Below, piece by piece: positions 45,079-54,432 of a stretch of 64,000 nt of DNA; within the stretch, counting starts at the first letter, position 1, and every line of letters begins with the position of its first letter. The stretch is taken from NCBI GenBank assembly GCA_947624165.1, contig CANQJC010000001.1:62001-126000 (forward strand). Direction: 5' to 3'. The notes beneath the pieces were generated by a model. The model worked only from the letters and a program-made list of their open reading frames with translations, ran no database searches and was not told where the DNA came from. The translations under genes and the position numbers were made by a program. Source of the stretch: an uncultured Clostridia bacterium. Its GTDB lineage: Bacteria; Bacillota; Clostridia; UBA1381.

Positions 45079-46257
45079 ATGAAGGAAATAATTCTTGCGA
45101 AATACGGAGAAATAATCTTAAAGGGCGGGAATCGTCCGAGATTCGAAAATATACTCATGAGCAATATAAAAAACGCCCTGAGGAACGTTGCCGAAACACG
45201 GATCAGACTGGCTCAGGCGACCGTTTACGTTGACGTTGAGGACAGCGGTATGATCGACGTCGTTATGGAAAGATTGTCGAAGATTTTCGGTATAGTTTCG
45301 ATAACGCGCGCGGCTGTCTGCGAAAAAGATATAGAGGATATAAAGACGACGGCAAGGGAATATTTGAAAAACGACTTGACGGACGGAAAACGTTTTAAGG
45401 TCGAAGCGAAACGCTCCGACAAAAAATTCCCGCTCAACTCTCCGCAGATATGCACGGAGGTCGGCGGTTTCCTCGACGACGAGTTTGAGGGAATAATCGT
45501 CGACGTACACGAGCCCGATGTGACGGTCAAGGTGGAGATACGCGATTATTCGGCGTATGTGTACGCCGACCAAAACAAGATACAAGGACAGGGCGGTATG
45601 CCGATAGGCACCGGCTCCAAGGCTACTCTCCTTCTTTCGGGAGGAATAGACAGTCCCGTTGCCGGACATATGATAGCGAAGCGCGGAGTTGAAATCGACG
45701 CGGTAAACTTTTTCTCGTTCCCGTATACGAGCGAAAGAGCCAAAGAAAAGGTAATTTCTCTCGCGGGTATAATCGCGCGGTACACGTCGAAAATAAATTT
45801 GTATATCGTGCCGTTTACGGAGATACAGCTTCAAATACGCGACAAGTGTCCCGAGGAGCATATGACGCTCGTGATGCGCCGCTTCATGATGCGCATAGCG
45901 GAGCGTCTGGCGTATGACCATAAGTCAAAGGCACTTATAACGGGTGAAAGCGTGGGACAGGTCGCGAGCCAAACGCTTGCCGCTCTCGACGTGACCAATT
46001 CGGCCGTCGATATGCCGATACTTCAGCCGCTTATAGGAATGGATAAATTGGAGATAATAAGACGCGCGGAGGAGATCGGTACCTACGAAACCTCCATTCT
46101 GCCTTACGAGGATTGCTGCACGGTATTCACGCCGAAGCACCCGACGACCAATCCGAAACGCGAGAATATCGAAAAGAGCGAGCGCGCGCTCAATGTCGAG
46201 GAACTCATTGAAGCCGCGCTGGCAAATATCGAAAAAATAGAAGTTTATCCCGATTAA
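45079..46257 (+). CDS. thiI: tRNA 4-thiouridine synthase
   Basis: Makes 4-thiouridine at tRNA position 8; 392 residues. The N-terminal ferredoxin-like and THUMP domains cover about 1-165. The PP-loop is LLLSGGIDSPVAGHMIAKRG. A conserved cysteine segment EDCCTVFTPKHPTT lies near residue 355. There is no C-terminal rhodanese domain, as in most Firmicutes ThiI, which take sulfur directly from the adjacent cysteine desulfurase. It begins right after that gene's stop. Confidence 0.95.
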   Translation: MKEIILAKYGEIILKGGNRPRFENILMSNIKNALRNVAETRIRLAQATVYVDVEDSGMIDVVMERLSKIFGIVSITRAAVCEKDIEDIKTTAREYLKNDLTDGKRFKVEAKRSDKKFPLNSPQICTEVGGFLDDEFEGIIVDVHEPDVTVKVEIRDYSAYVYADQNKIQGQGGMPIGTGSKATLLLSGGIDSPVAGHMIAKRGVEIDAVNFFSFPYTSERAKEKVISLAGIIARYTSKINLYIVPFTEIQLQIRDKCPEEHMTLVMRRFMMRIAERLAYDHKSKALITGESVGQVASQTLAALDVTNSAVDMPILQPLIGMDKLEIIRRAEEIGTYETSILPYEDCCTVFTPKHPTTNPKRENIEKSERALNVEELIEAALANIEKIEVYPD

Positions 46258-46316
46258 ACGTCTCGCGCCGCGTTACAGTCCGATAAACGGTACCGAACGA
46301 ACAAAACGCAAGAAAA

Positions 46317-46349
46317 ATGCTTGCAAAAGACAAGCATATAATATATAAT
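46317..46349 (+). promoter_or_regulatory. recA promoter with an overlapping inverted repeat
   Basis: TTGCAA (46321-46326) and TATAAT (46344-46349) are spaced by 17 bases. The perfect inverted repeat ATGCTTG-N7-CAAGCAT (46317-46337) covers the -35 and most of the spacer, so a bound repressor would block polymerase. The usual Gram-positive SOS box (GAAC-N4-GTTC) is not seen; only half-site-like GAACGAAC lies upstream (about 46295-46302). Confidence 0.65.
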
Positions 46350-46390
46350 TAAACCATAAAAATTATATATAAACGAGAAGGAGAAAAATA

Positions 46391-47485
46391 ATGGCAAAGT
46401 CAGAAAAGGAAAAGCCGCAGGTAATAAAGATGACCGACGCGGATGAAAAGAAGAAAGCACTTCAATCAGTTTTCCATGTTATCGAAAAGGAATACGGCAC
46501 GGGCAGCATAATGAAGCTCGGAGACGTAAGCGTTTCAAACGTCGACGCGATCTCCACGGGTTCGCTTACGCTCGATATGGCTTTGGGTGTGGGCGGTCTC
46601 CCGAGAGGACGAATAATAGAAATATACGGCCCCGAATCGTCGGGTAAAACGACCGTCGCGCTCCACGTTGTCGCCGAAGCGCAGAAGCTTGGCGGCGAAG
46701 CCGCGTTTATCGACGCGGAACACGCGCTCGACCCCGTATACGCGAAAAACCTCGGCGTTGACATAGACAATCTTATCGTCTCGCAGCCGGATACGGGCGA
46801 ACAGGCACTTGATATCGCGGAAGCACTCGTAAGAAGCGGCGCGCTCGACGTGATCGTAATCGACTCGGTCGCCGCTCTTGTGCCGAAAGCCGAAATAGAG
46901 GGTGAAATGGGCGACGCGCACGTGGGACTTCTCGCAAGACTTATGTCGCAGGCGTTAAGAAAACTGACCGCGATAATTTCGCGTTCGGGTACTGTCGTTA
47001 TATTCATAAATCAGCTCCGCGAAAAGGTGGGAGTAATGTACGGCAATCCCGAAACAACTCCAGGAGGACGCGCGCTGAAGTTTTTCTCTTCCGTTCGTCT
47101 CGACGTTCGCCGCGCCGACGTAATAAAGAACGGCACGGAAATCATAGGAAATAAGACGAGGGTTAAGGTTGTCAAGAATAAGGTCGCACCGCCTTTTAAG
47201 ACCGCAGAATTTGATATTATGTACGGCGAGGGTATATCAAAAGAAGGAAATATTCTCGATTACGCTGTTGAAAATAATATAATCAAGAAATCCGGCGCAT
47301 GGTTCAGCTACAACGGTGAGAAAATAGGACAAGGACGCGACAACGTAAGGAAGTACATGGTAGAAAACAAGGAATTCACAGCCGAAGTGGACGCTAAGGT
47401 GAGAGAGCTTCTGAAGAACGGTCACTCGTTTGCACCGTCGTCCGGCGACGCTTCGTCCGATGAAGAAAATGCTCCGACGGAGTAA
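46391..47485 (+). CDS. recA: recombinase A
   Basis: Forms filaments on single-stranded DNA for strand exchange and SOS induction; 364 residues. Walker A is [15 protein letters not shown], Walker [21 protein letters not shown], and loop L2 follows [20 protein letters not shown]. The C-terminus ends in an acidic tail ([10 protein letters not shown]). The start follows AGAAGGAGAAAA. No recX or cinA flanks it. It has its own promoter after thiI. Confidence 0.98.
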   Translation: MAKSEKEKPQVIKMTDADEKKKALQSVFHVIEKEYGTGSIMKLGDVSVSNVDAISTGSLTLDMALGVGGLPRGRIIEIYGPESSGKTTVALHVVAEAQKLGGEAAFIDAEHALDPVYAKNLGVDIDNLIVSQPDTGEQALDIAEALVRSGALDVIVIDSVAALVPKAEIEGEMGDAHVGLLARLMSQALRKLTAIISRSGTVVIFINQLREKVGVMYGNPETTPGGRALKFFSSVRLDVRRADVIKNGTEIIGNKTRVKVVKNKVAPPFKTAEFDIMYGEGISKEGNILDYAVENNIIKKSGAWFSYNGEKIGQGRDNVRKYMVENKEFTAEVDAKVRELLKNGHSFAPSSGDASSDEENAPTE

Positions 47486-47591
47486 GGCTCTCGGCAAAAA
47501 GCTCCGATGTGCAAATACACAAAAAAAGTCTTGATTGAATAATCCTATAAGTTAATATTAACTAAAATTTAAGACAAAAGTGAAAAAAACA

Positions 47592-47620
47592 TTGACGCGG
47601 AGCAAAATTTTTAGTATTCT
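47592..47620 (+). promoter_or_regulatory. promoter of the HPr-like gene
   Basis: TTGACG (47592-47597) and TATTCT (47615-47620) with a 17-base spacer, 67 bases before the start. Confidence 0.6.
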
Positions 47621-47687
47621 AATTATATCAGAAAATAAAAATTATTGATTTAGTTTAGATGTAAATAACAGACAGGGGGCGCAATTC

Positions 47688-47951
47688 ATGGTTTCAAGTG
47701 AAGTGGCAGTTCAAAATTCGGTAGGTTTGCATGCAAGACCGGCGACATTCTTTATTCAGAAGGCGAATGAGTTCAAATCCAGCATATGGGTCGAGAAGGA
47801 CGAAAGACGCGTAAACGCGAAAAGCCTTTTGGGCGTACTATCTTTGGGAATAGTTAAAGGAACAAAGATTTCGATAATTGCCGACGGAAGCGACGAGGAA
47901 GAAGCTGTAAAGACTTTGGTTGACCTTATTGAGTCGAATTTCTCTGAATAA
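47688..47951 (+). CDS. HPr family phosphocarrier protein
   Basis: An 87-residue HPr-like protein of the sugar phosphotransferase system. The phosphorylated histidine is in NSVGLHARPATFFI (about His15), and the regulatory serine region is NAKSLLGVLSLGI (about Ser46). It could carry phosphate from enzyme I to sugar permeases or act in catabolite control. No enzyme I or HPr kinase is in the window. The start has a GGGGGCG-type site (CAGGGGGCG). It has its own promoter and terminator. Confidence 0.93.
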   Translation: MVSSEVAVQNSVGLHARPATFFIQKANEFKSSIWVEKDERRVNAKSLLGVLSLGIVKGTKISIIADGSDEEEAVKTLVDLIESNFSE

Positions 47952-47973
47952 TTTAAAATAATACGTTAATAAA

Positions 47974-48005
47974 TAACTCTGCATTTGTTATGTAGAGTTA
48001 TTTTT
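47974..48005 (+). terminator. terminator after the HPr-like gene
   Basis: TAACTCTGCAT / ATGTAGAGTTA (one G-U pair) with a five-base loop and TTTTT. Confidence 0.88.
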
Positions 48006-48041
48006 GCCTTATGGGAATAACGTCGGAAAGGGGGCGCGGAA

Positions 48042-49904
48042 ATGTTTGATTTGGAAGAAGAGCTGAAAAATTTACCGTCGGATCCCGGCGTGTACATCAT
48101 GCACGACAAGGATGACGCCGTCATATACGTCGGTAAAGCCAAGGTTTTGAAGAACAGAGTAAGACAATATTTTCAAAAAAATTCCAATCATACGCCGAAG
48201 GTGCTGGCGATGGTCTCGAATATTGCGTATTTTGAGTATATTGTGACCGACTCCGAAACGGAAGCACTCGCGCTCGAATGTAATTTGATAAAGAAATACC
48301 GACCCAAATATAACATACTCCTCAAGGACGATAAACATTATCCGTATATAAAGGTGACGATAAACGAGCCGTATCCGCGTATTATGAAGGTAAGACGTAT
48401 CGCGAAGGACGGAGCGAAGTATTACGGACCTTATGTGTCGGGCATAACGCTCAAGAATACGCTCGAGCTTGTGCAAAAGCTATTTAAGCCGCCGTCATGC
48501 CGCAGAAAGTTTCCCGACGATATACGAAAGGGCAGACCGTGTCTCAACTATCACATCAACAATTGCTTCGCGCCGTGTACGGGACGCGTCACGAAAGAAG
48601 AATACAGACAGGTTTATTTCAATATCTGCCGTTTCCTCGACGGCAATCACAAGGAGCTTCTGGAAGAACTCTCCGAACAGATGGAGGAGTATTCGAGGGA
48701 AATGAAATACGAAAAAGCGGCTGACGTGCGCGATAAAATACGCGCGGTACGCGATATAGAGGAACAGCAAAAAGTAATAAATACAGAGAAACAGGATAAC
48801 CGCGACGTTATCGCGCTTGCCCGCGACGGCGGCGTGACATTCTGCGAGGTGTTCTTCATACGCCGCGGCAAGGTGATAGGACGCGAAAACTATAAAATCG
48901 ACAATACGGCGCAAAGTCTCGATACCGAGATACTTACCGATTTTGTAAAACAGTTTTACGAAAACAGCGACTTTATTCCCGACGAGATATTGACCGAATA
49001 CGAAATAGACGACCGCGACGCGATAAGCGAATGGCTGCGCGGAATGAAGAACAGAAAAGTTACGATAACAAACCCAAAACGCGGAGAGAAGCGTCATATG
49101 GTCGAAATGGTAAAAAAGAACGCTTTTGTCGCGCTGGGTAATTATAAAATACGCGTCATGAAGGAACGCGAGAAAAATACGCTCCTGGAGGGAATGAAAG
49201 AGACGCTGCGTCTAAAATCGCTCCCGTATCGTATCGAAGCGTATGATATTTCCAATATTCAAGGCTCGGACAATGTCGGCGCGATGGCTGTATTTGAGAA
49301 CGGCAGGAGCGCGAAACGCAAATACAGACTTTTCAGGATAAAATCGTTTGAAGGCGCGGACGATTACGCCGCGATGCGCGAGGTAATATACAGACGTTTC
49401 AGACACGCGCTCGACGAGGAGGAACAAATCAAAAACGGGCTTATCGAAAAAAAGGACGCAAAATTTCTGCCGCTGCCCGATTTGATACTGCTCGACGGCG
49501 GCAAGGGACATCTTGCCGTTATAGAGGAGCTTCTTGAAATGCTCGATTCGGACGTGCCGGTTTTTGGCATGGTAAAAAATGACAGACACCGAACGCGCGG
49601 ACTTATCTCGAACGAGGGTGAAATAGAATTTGCTCCTTCCGACCCCGTTTTCAAGCTTATAACTCACATACAGGACGAGGTTCATAACGCGGCGATAACG
49701 TATCACAGGAAGCTGCGCGGAAAAATCGACTCCGAGCTTGACAAAATTAACGGAATAGGCGAAAAAAGACGAAAAGCCCTATTGACTACTTTCAAAAGTA
49801 TTGATAAAATAAAAGAAGCAACGGTCGAGGAGCTTATGACCGTCAAAGAAATGGACGGAAAATCCGCGCAGAGCGTTTATGATTATTTTCGGAGGAACGG
49901 CTGA
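48042..49904 (+). CDS. uvrC: excinuclease ABC subunit C
   Basis: Makes both incisions in nucleotide excision repair; 620 residues. The GIY-YIG nuclease domain is GVYIMHDKDDAVIYVGKAK (about residues 16-34). The UVR motif lies at about 205-235. The RNase H-like second nuclease is near DLILLDGGKGHL, and the C-terminal helix-hairpin-helix pair is GIGEKRRKALLTTF and VKEMDGKSAQSVYDYF. The start follows AAGGGGGCG. It overlaps the next gene by one base (TGATG). Confidence 0.96.
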   Translation: MFDLEEELKNLPSDPGVYIMHDKDDAVIYVGKAKVLKNRVRQYFQKNSNHTPKVLAMVSNIAYFEYIVTDSETEALALECNLIKKYRPKYNILLKDDKHYPYIKVTINEPYPRIMKVRRIAKDGAKYYGPYVSGITLKNTLELVQKLFKPPSCRRKFPDDIRKGRPCLNYHINNCFAPCTGRVTKEEYRQVYFNICRFLDGNHKELLEELSEQMEEYSREMKYEKAADVRDKIRAVRDIEEQQKVINTEKQDNRDVIALARDGGVTFCEVFFIRRGKVIGRENYKIDNTAQSLDTEILTDFVKQFYENSDFIPDEILTEYEIDDRDAISEWLRGMKNRKVTITNPKRGEKRHMVEMVKKNAFVALGNYKIRVMKEREKNTLLEGMKETLRLKSLPYRIEAYDISNIQGSDNVGAMAVFENGRSAKRKYRLFRIKSFEGADDYAAMREVIYRRFRHALDEEEQIKNGLIEKKDAKFLPLPDLILLDGGKGHLAVIEELLEMLDSDVPVFGMVKNDRHRTRGLISNEGEIEFAPSDPVFKLITHIQDEVHNAAITYHRKLRGKIDSELDKINGIGEKRRKALLTTFKSIDKIKEATVEELMTVKEMDGKSAQSVYDYFRRNG

Positions 49905-50704
49905 TGTTTAAGCTTAACAGGGTAAACGGAGTTTCGTATTATACGATCTCCTCGTTTGAGGATACGGGACTTGTCAGACACGGCTTTTCAACGCGCGAGG
50001 GCGGAGTCAGCGAGGGCTGTTACGCTTCGATGAATCTGCGGTTTCACTGTGACGACAGCCGAGAAAACGTTCTTGAAAATTATAAAATCATAGCCGATAC
50101 GCTCGGCATGGACTATAAACGCATTGTTCTTTCGAAGCAGACGCACGGGGACGTTATCCATACCGCGACGGAGCAGGACGCGGGCAACGGCGTTATACGT
50201 GAAAACGCCTTCGAGAGCGTGGATGCTCTGATAACCGATAAAAAAGGAATACCGCTCGCGACACTTTACGCGGACTGCGTGCCGTTGTTTTTTCTCGATA
50301 AAAAGAAAGGCGTTGTTGCTCTGGCACATTCGGGCTGGAAGGGAACGGTAAAGCGTATAGGTCAAAAAACAGCCGAAAAAATGAAATCTGATTACGGAAG
50401 CGACCCCAGCGACATTCTCGCCGCGATAGGTCCGTCGATACGCGAATGTCATTTTGAAGTCGGCGACGAAGTTGCCGAAATATTTATACGAGAGTTCGGC
50501 GACGATACCGCCGTCAAATACGGTGAAAAGTATCATGTTAATATGCAGAAGTCGATAATCAAACAGCTTACGGAAGCGGGTATACCGCGCGCAAATATCG
50601 ACGACTGCGGAATCTGCACCTACTGCCAAAGCGATTTTCTGTTTTCACACAGAAAGACGAACGGCAAAAGGGGAAATCTCGGCGCGTTTATTGAGCTTGT
50701 ATAG
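49904..50704 (+). CDS. pgeF: peptidoglycan editing factor PgeF (YlmD/YfiH family)
   Basis: A 266-residue multicopper-oxidase-fold protein of the YfiH family. E. coli PgeF (YfiH) hydrolyses misincorporated serine-containing UDP-muropeptides; other members act on purine nucleosides. Zinc or copper ligands are in KQTHGDVIHTA, YADCVPLFFLD and ALAHSGWKGTV, and GPSIRECHFEVG is the family signature. The start overlaps the uvrC stop, implying coupling. Confidence 0.92.
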   Translation: MFKLNRVNGVSYYTISSFEDTGLVRHGFSTREGGVSEGCYASMNLRFHCDDSRENVLENYKIIADTLGMDYKRIVLSKQTHGDVIHTATEQDAGNGVIRENAFESVDALITDKKGIPLATLYADCVPLFFLDKKKGVVALAHSGWKGTVKRIGQKTAEKMKSDYGSDPSDILAAIGPSIRECHFEVGDEVAEIFIREFGDDTAVKYGEKYHVNMQKSIIKQLTEAGIPRANIDDCGICTYCQSDFLFSHRKTNGKRGNLGAFIELV

Positions 50705-50718
50705 ATTTGGAGATTGAG

Positions 50719-52317
50719 ATGAATAGGATAAAAAAAATAACGATATACATCGTCACGGCGTGTCTCGCGGCGTCAATGTCGGGATGTGCCCTTACAGACG
50801 CGATAAAAGAAAAAATAACAAACGGCGGCGACAGCGGTTTTACCGCTGTTGAAAACAACGCGCAGAACGAGGTTTCAAACAGTATAAGCGTTGGAATATT
50901 CGATTTTGATACGTTTAATCCGCTCCTTACCCGCTCGGAAACGGTAAGAGAATGTATGCAGTTCGTGTACGAGCCGCTTTTTGACGTAAATGAAAATTTG
51001 ATGCCGGAACCCGTTCTTGCCGAAAGCTACACGGTGTCGCCGGACGGACGAACCATTGATATAACGTTAAAAAATAACGTTTTATGGCATGACGGCTCAA
51101 ATTTCAACGCATACGACGCGGCATATACGATAAAGCAGATACGTTCGGGTATCACGACGTATACGGACACTCTTGCGAATATGGCGGACTATAAGGCGAC
51201 GGGCGACTATTCGCTTCAGATAGTTTTGAATTACGCCGTGCCGAATTACGTGTCGCTGCTGACGTTCCCGATAGTGCGTTACCGCTCGGATATGAGCATG
51301 AATTCGGGATATATCCCCAACGGGACCGGCGCGTTCCGCTTCGAGACGCAGCTAAGCTCCGGCAAGATGTCATTCGCCGCGTTTGACGGCTATCATAACG
51401 GCAGACCGCAGATAGACAATTTGTACGCGTATTTGGTACCCGATTTACAAAAATACGAAACGATGTTCGAAGCCAGCGAAATAGATTTTATGACGGGCGA
51501 CACAGTCGATCTGTCCGAGTACACGCCGCGCGGCAGCGCGAAAAACAATGAGTATATCACAAATAAGCTCACGTTTGTCGGCTTCAACCTCAGGAGGGAA
51601 ATACTTTGGGGCGCGCAGACAAGGCGCGGTCTTGCGGAGCTTATCGACAAGGATTCGATCGTGAATTCGACCATTTATTCAAAGGGTGTTGCCTGCGATA
51701 TACCGATAAATCCGTCGTCGCTGTTTTACTTCGATACAAATACACGTTTCAAGACAGATGAGCTTCTCGCGCAGCAGCTTTTCGGCAACGACGGCTGGGG
51801 GCTCGACGAGGAAGGCAAGTACGTGCGCACCGTAGACGGCAAAAAACAGATTTTGTCTTTTGAAATACTTACCGATTCCGACAGCGAAGAAAAGGTCAAT
51901 ATCGCCAACGTCATCGCAGAGAATTTCGAAAATTTCGGTATAGGCGCGTCCGTAAACGCTTTGCCCTACGACGCTTATACAGCGAAAATAAATTCCGGCG
52001 ACTATGACGTAATGATAGGCGAAATGCAGATAGGCGCAAATCTCGATTTGTCTCCGCTCATTTCGTCGGGCGGGAATTACTTCGGTTATACGAATACGAA
52101 CCTCGACACGCTTGCGGGTCAGATCGGTATGACGCACGACGTTGAAGAAATGAAGGAGCTTTTTCGCCAGTACGGAGGTATGATAATCGAAGACATGCCG
52201 TTCACGCCGCTGTTTTTCAGAAAGGGAGACGTTTTTTCGAGCACGAAGGTGAAAAACGACGTTTCGCCGTCGGTGACGCGTCAATTCAGACAAATAGAAA
52301 CATGGAGCGTGAAATGA
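50719..52317 (+). CDS. solute-binding lipoprotein of an ABC transporter (family 5)
   Basis: A 532-residue extracellular binding protein of the oligopeptide/nickel type. A signal sequence ends in the lipobox SGC (about residue 21), so it is anchored by a lipid. The family 5 pattern is seen in FNPLLTRSETVRECMQFVYE, TIDITLKNNVLWHDGSNFNAYD and YTIKQIRSG. No permease or ATPase gene is adjacent, so it is an orphan that may serve a transporter elsewhere. ATG 50719 is used, 7 bases after GGAG. Its stop overlaps the next gene by four bases. Confidence 0.87.
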   Translation: MNRIKKITIYIVTACLAASMSGCALTDAIKEKITNGGDSGFTAVENNAQNEVSNSISVGIFDFDTFNPLLTRSETVRECMQFVYEPLFDVNENLMPEPVLAESYTVSPDGRTIDITLKNNVLWHDGSNFNAYDAAYTIKQIRSGITTYTDTLANMADYKATGDYSLQIVLNYAVPNYVSLLTFPIVRYRSDMSMNSGYIPNGTGAFRFETQLSSGKMSFAAFDGYHNGRPQIDNLYAYLVPDLQKYETMFEASEIDFMTGDTVDLSEYTPRGSAKNNEYITNKLTFVGFNLRREILWGAQTRRGLAELIDKDSIVNSTIYSKGVACDIPINPSSLFYFDTNTRFKTDELLAQQLFGNDGWGLDEEGKYVRTVDGKKQILSFEILTDSDSEEKVNIANVIAENFENFGIGASVNALPYDAYTAKINSGDYDVMIGEMQIGANLDLSPLISSGGNYFGYTNTNLDTLAGQIGMTHDVEEMKELFRQYGGMIIEDMPFTPLFFRKGDVFSSTKVKNDVSPSVTRQFRQIETWSVK

Positions 52318-53543
52318 TTACAGTAATTGTTGTCGGAGCGGGTGCCGCAGGACTTATGGCGGCGGGCAGAGCGTCCGAAAACGCCGATAAGGTGATTTTA
52401 ATAGAAAAGAACGACAGAGTTGGTAAAAAATTGCTCATAACGGGAAAGGGCAGATGTAATCTCACCAATTCAGCCGACACGGAAGACATGATTTCATCGT
52501 ATCCGAGGAACGGAAAATTCTTGTATTCTCCGCTCTATACTTTTTCCAATTATGATATCACGGAGCTTATGGAGCGTTACGGCGTGAAAACCAAGGTCGA
52601 AAGAGGGGGACGCGTATTCCCGGTAAGCGATAAAGCGTCGGACGTTGTGGACGCGCTGAAAAAATACGCGCTCAAGGACAACGTTACAGTGAAGCGCGCG
52701 GCGGTCAGGTCAATTATAATTAAGGACGGCGCGGTAAAAGGAGTAAAAACGAGCCGCGGCGACGTTCTTGGAGACAGGGTGATAATTTGCACGGGCGGCA
52801 AGTCATATCCGGCTACCGGCTCCGACGGTTCGGGATACGAGATAGCCAAACGCGCGGGACATACCGTAACGGAACTGAGACCGTCGCTCATACCGATAGT
52901 GACAGAAGAAAAATGGGTAAAGGAGCTTGCGGGACTTTCGCTGCGAAATGTCAGGATAACGGCATACGACGCTCGCGGCGCGAAGGTTTTTTCCGACTTC
53001 GGAGAAATGCTGTTTACGCATTTTGGGATTTCAGGTCCGCTGACGCTTTCGATGTCGGCGCATCTCAGAAATATCGGAGACGAAACTTATAAAACAGAGA
53101 TCGACATGAAAACCGCGCTTGACGACGTTCAGCTCGATGCGAGGATCAAGCGCGATTTTGAAAAATACAATAAAAAACATTTTATAAACAGCCTGAACGA
53201 CCTGCTGCCGAACGCGCTCATACCCGTTATCGTCAAGCTTTCGGGAATCGACGCGCATAAGCCGGTGAGCGAGATAACGCGCGCAGAACGCGCCGTTCTT
53301 GTCCGACTTTTGAAGCATTTGACGCTGACGGCGGTCGGTACGAGACCGATCGAGGAAGCGATCGTTACGTCGGGCGGCGTTAGCATAAACGAAATAAATC
53401 CGTCCACGATGGAATCAAAGATAGTAAAAGGACTGTATTTTGCGGGCGAGATAATAGACGTTGACGGCTACACGGGCGGCTTTAATCTTCAGGCGGCGTT
53501 TTCGACGGGATATCTTGCGGGCGAAAACGCGTCTCAGGTATGA
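52314..53543 (+). CDS. NAD(P)/FAD-dependent oxidoreductase (BaiN/HI0933 family)
   Basis: A 409-residue flavoprotein of the HI0933/YhiN family. FAD-binding VIVVGAGAAGLMAAGRAS is at the N-terminus, then KLLITGKGRCNLTNSA, and near the C-terminus GLYFAGEIIDVDGYTGGFNL. Some members reduce bile acids (BaiN), but most have no known substrate; bai genes are not seen here, so I do not assign that role. ATG 52314 overlaps the previous stop and gives the normal N-terminus. Confidence 0.9.
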   Translation: MITVIVVGAGAAGLMAAGRASENADKVILIEKNDRVGKKLLITGKGRCNLTNSADTEDMISSYPRNGKFLYSPLYTFSNYDITELMERYGVKTKVERGGRVFPVSDKASDVVDALKKYALKDNVTVKRAAVRSIIIKDGAVKGVKTSRGDVLGDRVIICTGGKSYPATGSDGSGYEIAKRAGHTVTELRPSLIPIVTEEKWVKELAGLSLRNVRITAYDARGAKVFSDFGEMLFTHFGISGPLTLSMSAHLRNIGDETYKTEIDMKTALDDVQLDARIKRDFEKYNKKHFINSLNDLLPNALIPVIVKLSGIDAHKPVSEITRAERAVLVRLLKHLTLTAVGTRPIEEAIVTSGGVSINEINPSTMESKIVKGLYFAGEIIDVDGYTGGFNLQAAFSTGYLAGENASQV

Positions 53544-53569
53544 CGGAAGCAAGGAAGGGAGACATTGTT

Positions 53570-53980
53570 ATGGAAATGGGCAGCAGAGAGGTGTGCAAGG
53601 CGGCGGTCGAGATCGCCGTTACGGATACGCGCGACGAGGAAACGCACCTAAAAGAAAAAAATCTGAGCAGAGGTATCCGTTCCGTGGCGATAGATTTCGG
53701 AAGCGAGTTTCAAACGGCGGTACCCAAAATTTTGGAACGCGCCGTCGTCGCCGCGAAACGCGAGAATGTTATCGGCTCGACGCACTCCGAGGAGGGCGCG
53801 GTGGCGGGAGCGGCGCATGAAGCGTTGCAGCAGATAGTCAACAAATGCGTCGGACTTAATCTCGGAGGTAAAATAGGCATAGCCAGATGCGGCGCGCATA
53901 TAAGCGTGTGCGTATTCTTCGAAATTGGGCTTTTGAACCTTAACGACGTTGCGATAGGCATGGGTCACAGGGTTGTATAA
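53570..53980 (+). CDS. HutP-like RNA-binding family protein
   Basis: A 136-residue protein of the HutP family found in Clostridia. Bacillus HutP binds histidine and metal and then acts as an antiterminator on hut mRNA. The segments VCKAAVEIAVTDTRDEE, VAIDFGSEFQTAVPKILERA, THSEEGAVAGAAHEAL and GGKIGIARCGAHISVCVFF are seen, and the end AIGMGHRVV keeps a histidine. ATG 53570 follows AAGGAAGGGAG with good spacing; the frame opens at 53540 overlapping the previous gene. No histidine utilisation genes are near; aroH follows after 20 bases. The RNA target here is unknown. Confidence 0.78.
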   Translation: MEMGSREVCKAAVEIAVTDTRDEETHLKEKNLSRGIRSVAIDFGSEFQTAVPKILERAVVAAKRENVIGSTHSEEGAVAGAAHEALQQIVNKCVGLNLGGKIGIARCGAHISVCVFFEIGLLNLNDVAIGMGHRVV

Positions 53981-54000
53981 ATAACGAAAGGAAAATAATT

Positions 54001-54363
54001 ATGGCAGTAAGAGCAATACGCGGCGCGACGACCGCAGACGAAAACACGCGCGAAGCGATACTTGGCGCGACGCTGGAACTTATCAAGGCGATAGAGGACG
54101 CGAACGATTTAAAGCGCGCCGATTCGATATCGATCATTTTCACCGTTACAAAAGACTTGACAGCCGTATTTCCGGCGGCGGCGGCAAGAGAATTCGGACT
54201 TAACTTTGTTCCGCTTCTCGATATGCAGGCACCCGATATAGACGGAAGCCTTGAAAGATGCATACGTATTATGATTTACATAAACACGGACAAGACTAAG
54301 GAAGAAATAAACCATGTTTATCTTCGCGGCGCGAGGGCATTAAGACCCGATTTGGCGAAATAA
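54001..54363 (+). CDS. aroH: chorismate mutase (AroH type)
   Basis: Converts chorismate to prephenate for phenylalanine and tyrosine; 120 residues. It is the trimeric AroH class: AVRAIRGATTADENTREAIL at the N-terminus (with the active-site arginine), SIIFTVTKDLTAVFPAAAAR, FVPLLDMQAPDI, and the end HVYLRGARALRPDL. It stands alone without other aromatic amino acid genes. The start follows GAAAGGA. Confidence 0.95.
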   Translation: MAVRAIRGATTADENTREAILGATLELIKAIEDANDLKRADSISIIFTVTKDLTAVFPAAAAREFGLNFVPLLDMQAPDIDGSLERCIRIMIYINTDKTKEEINHVYLRGARALRPDLAK

Positions 54364-54432
54364 TAAAGCGTGTTACGGGAAATACGGACGTTTCCGCGTA
54401 AACAGCGCGATTTATATCTGGGAGGAATACAC

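Noticed and set aside
46285-46305. Possible LexA (SOS) box before recA, GAACGAAC
   Set aside because: It is a direct repeat of GAAC and not the GAAC-N4-GTTC inverted site; the true operator, if any, is more likely the downstream palindrome.
47486-47687. Hidden gene such as recX between recA and the HPr-like gene
   Set aside because: The 202-base gap has no ORF with a ribosome site; it holds the HPr-like promoter and A/T-rich sequence only.
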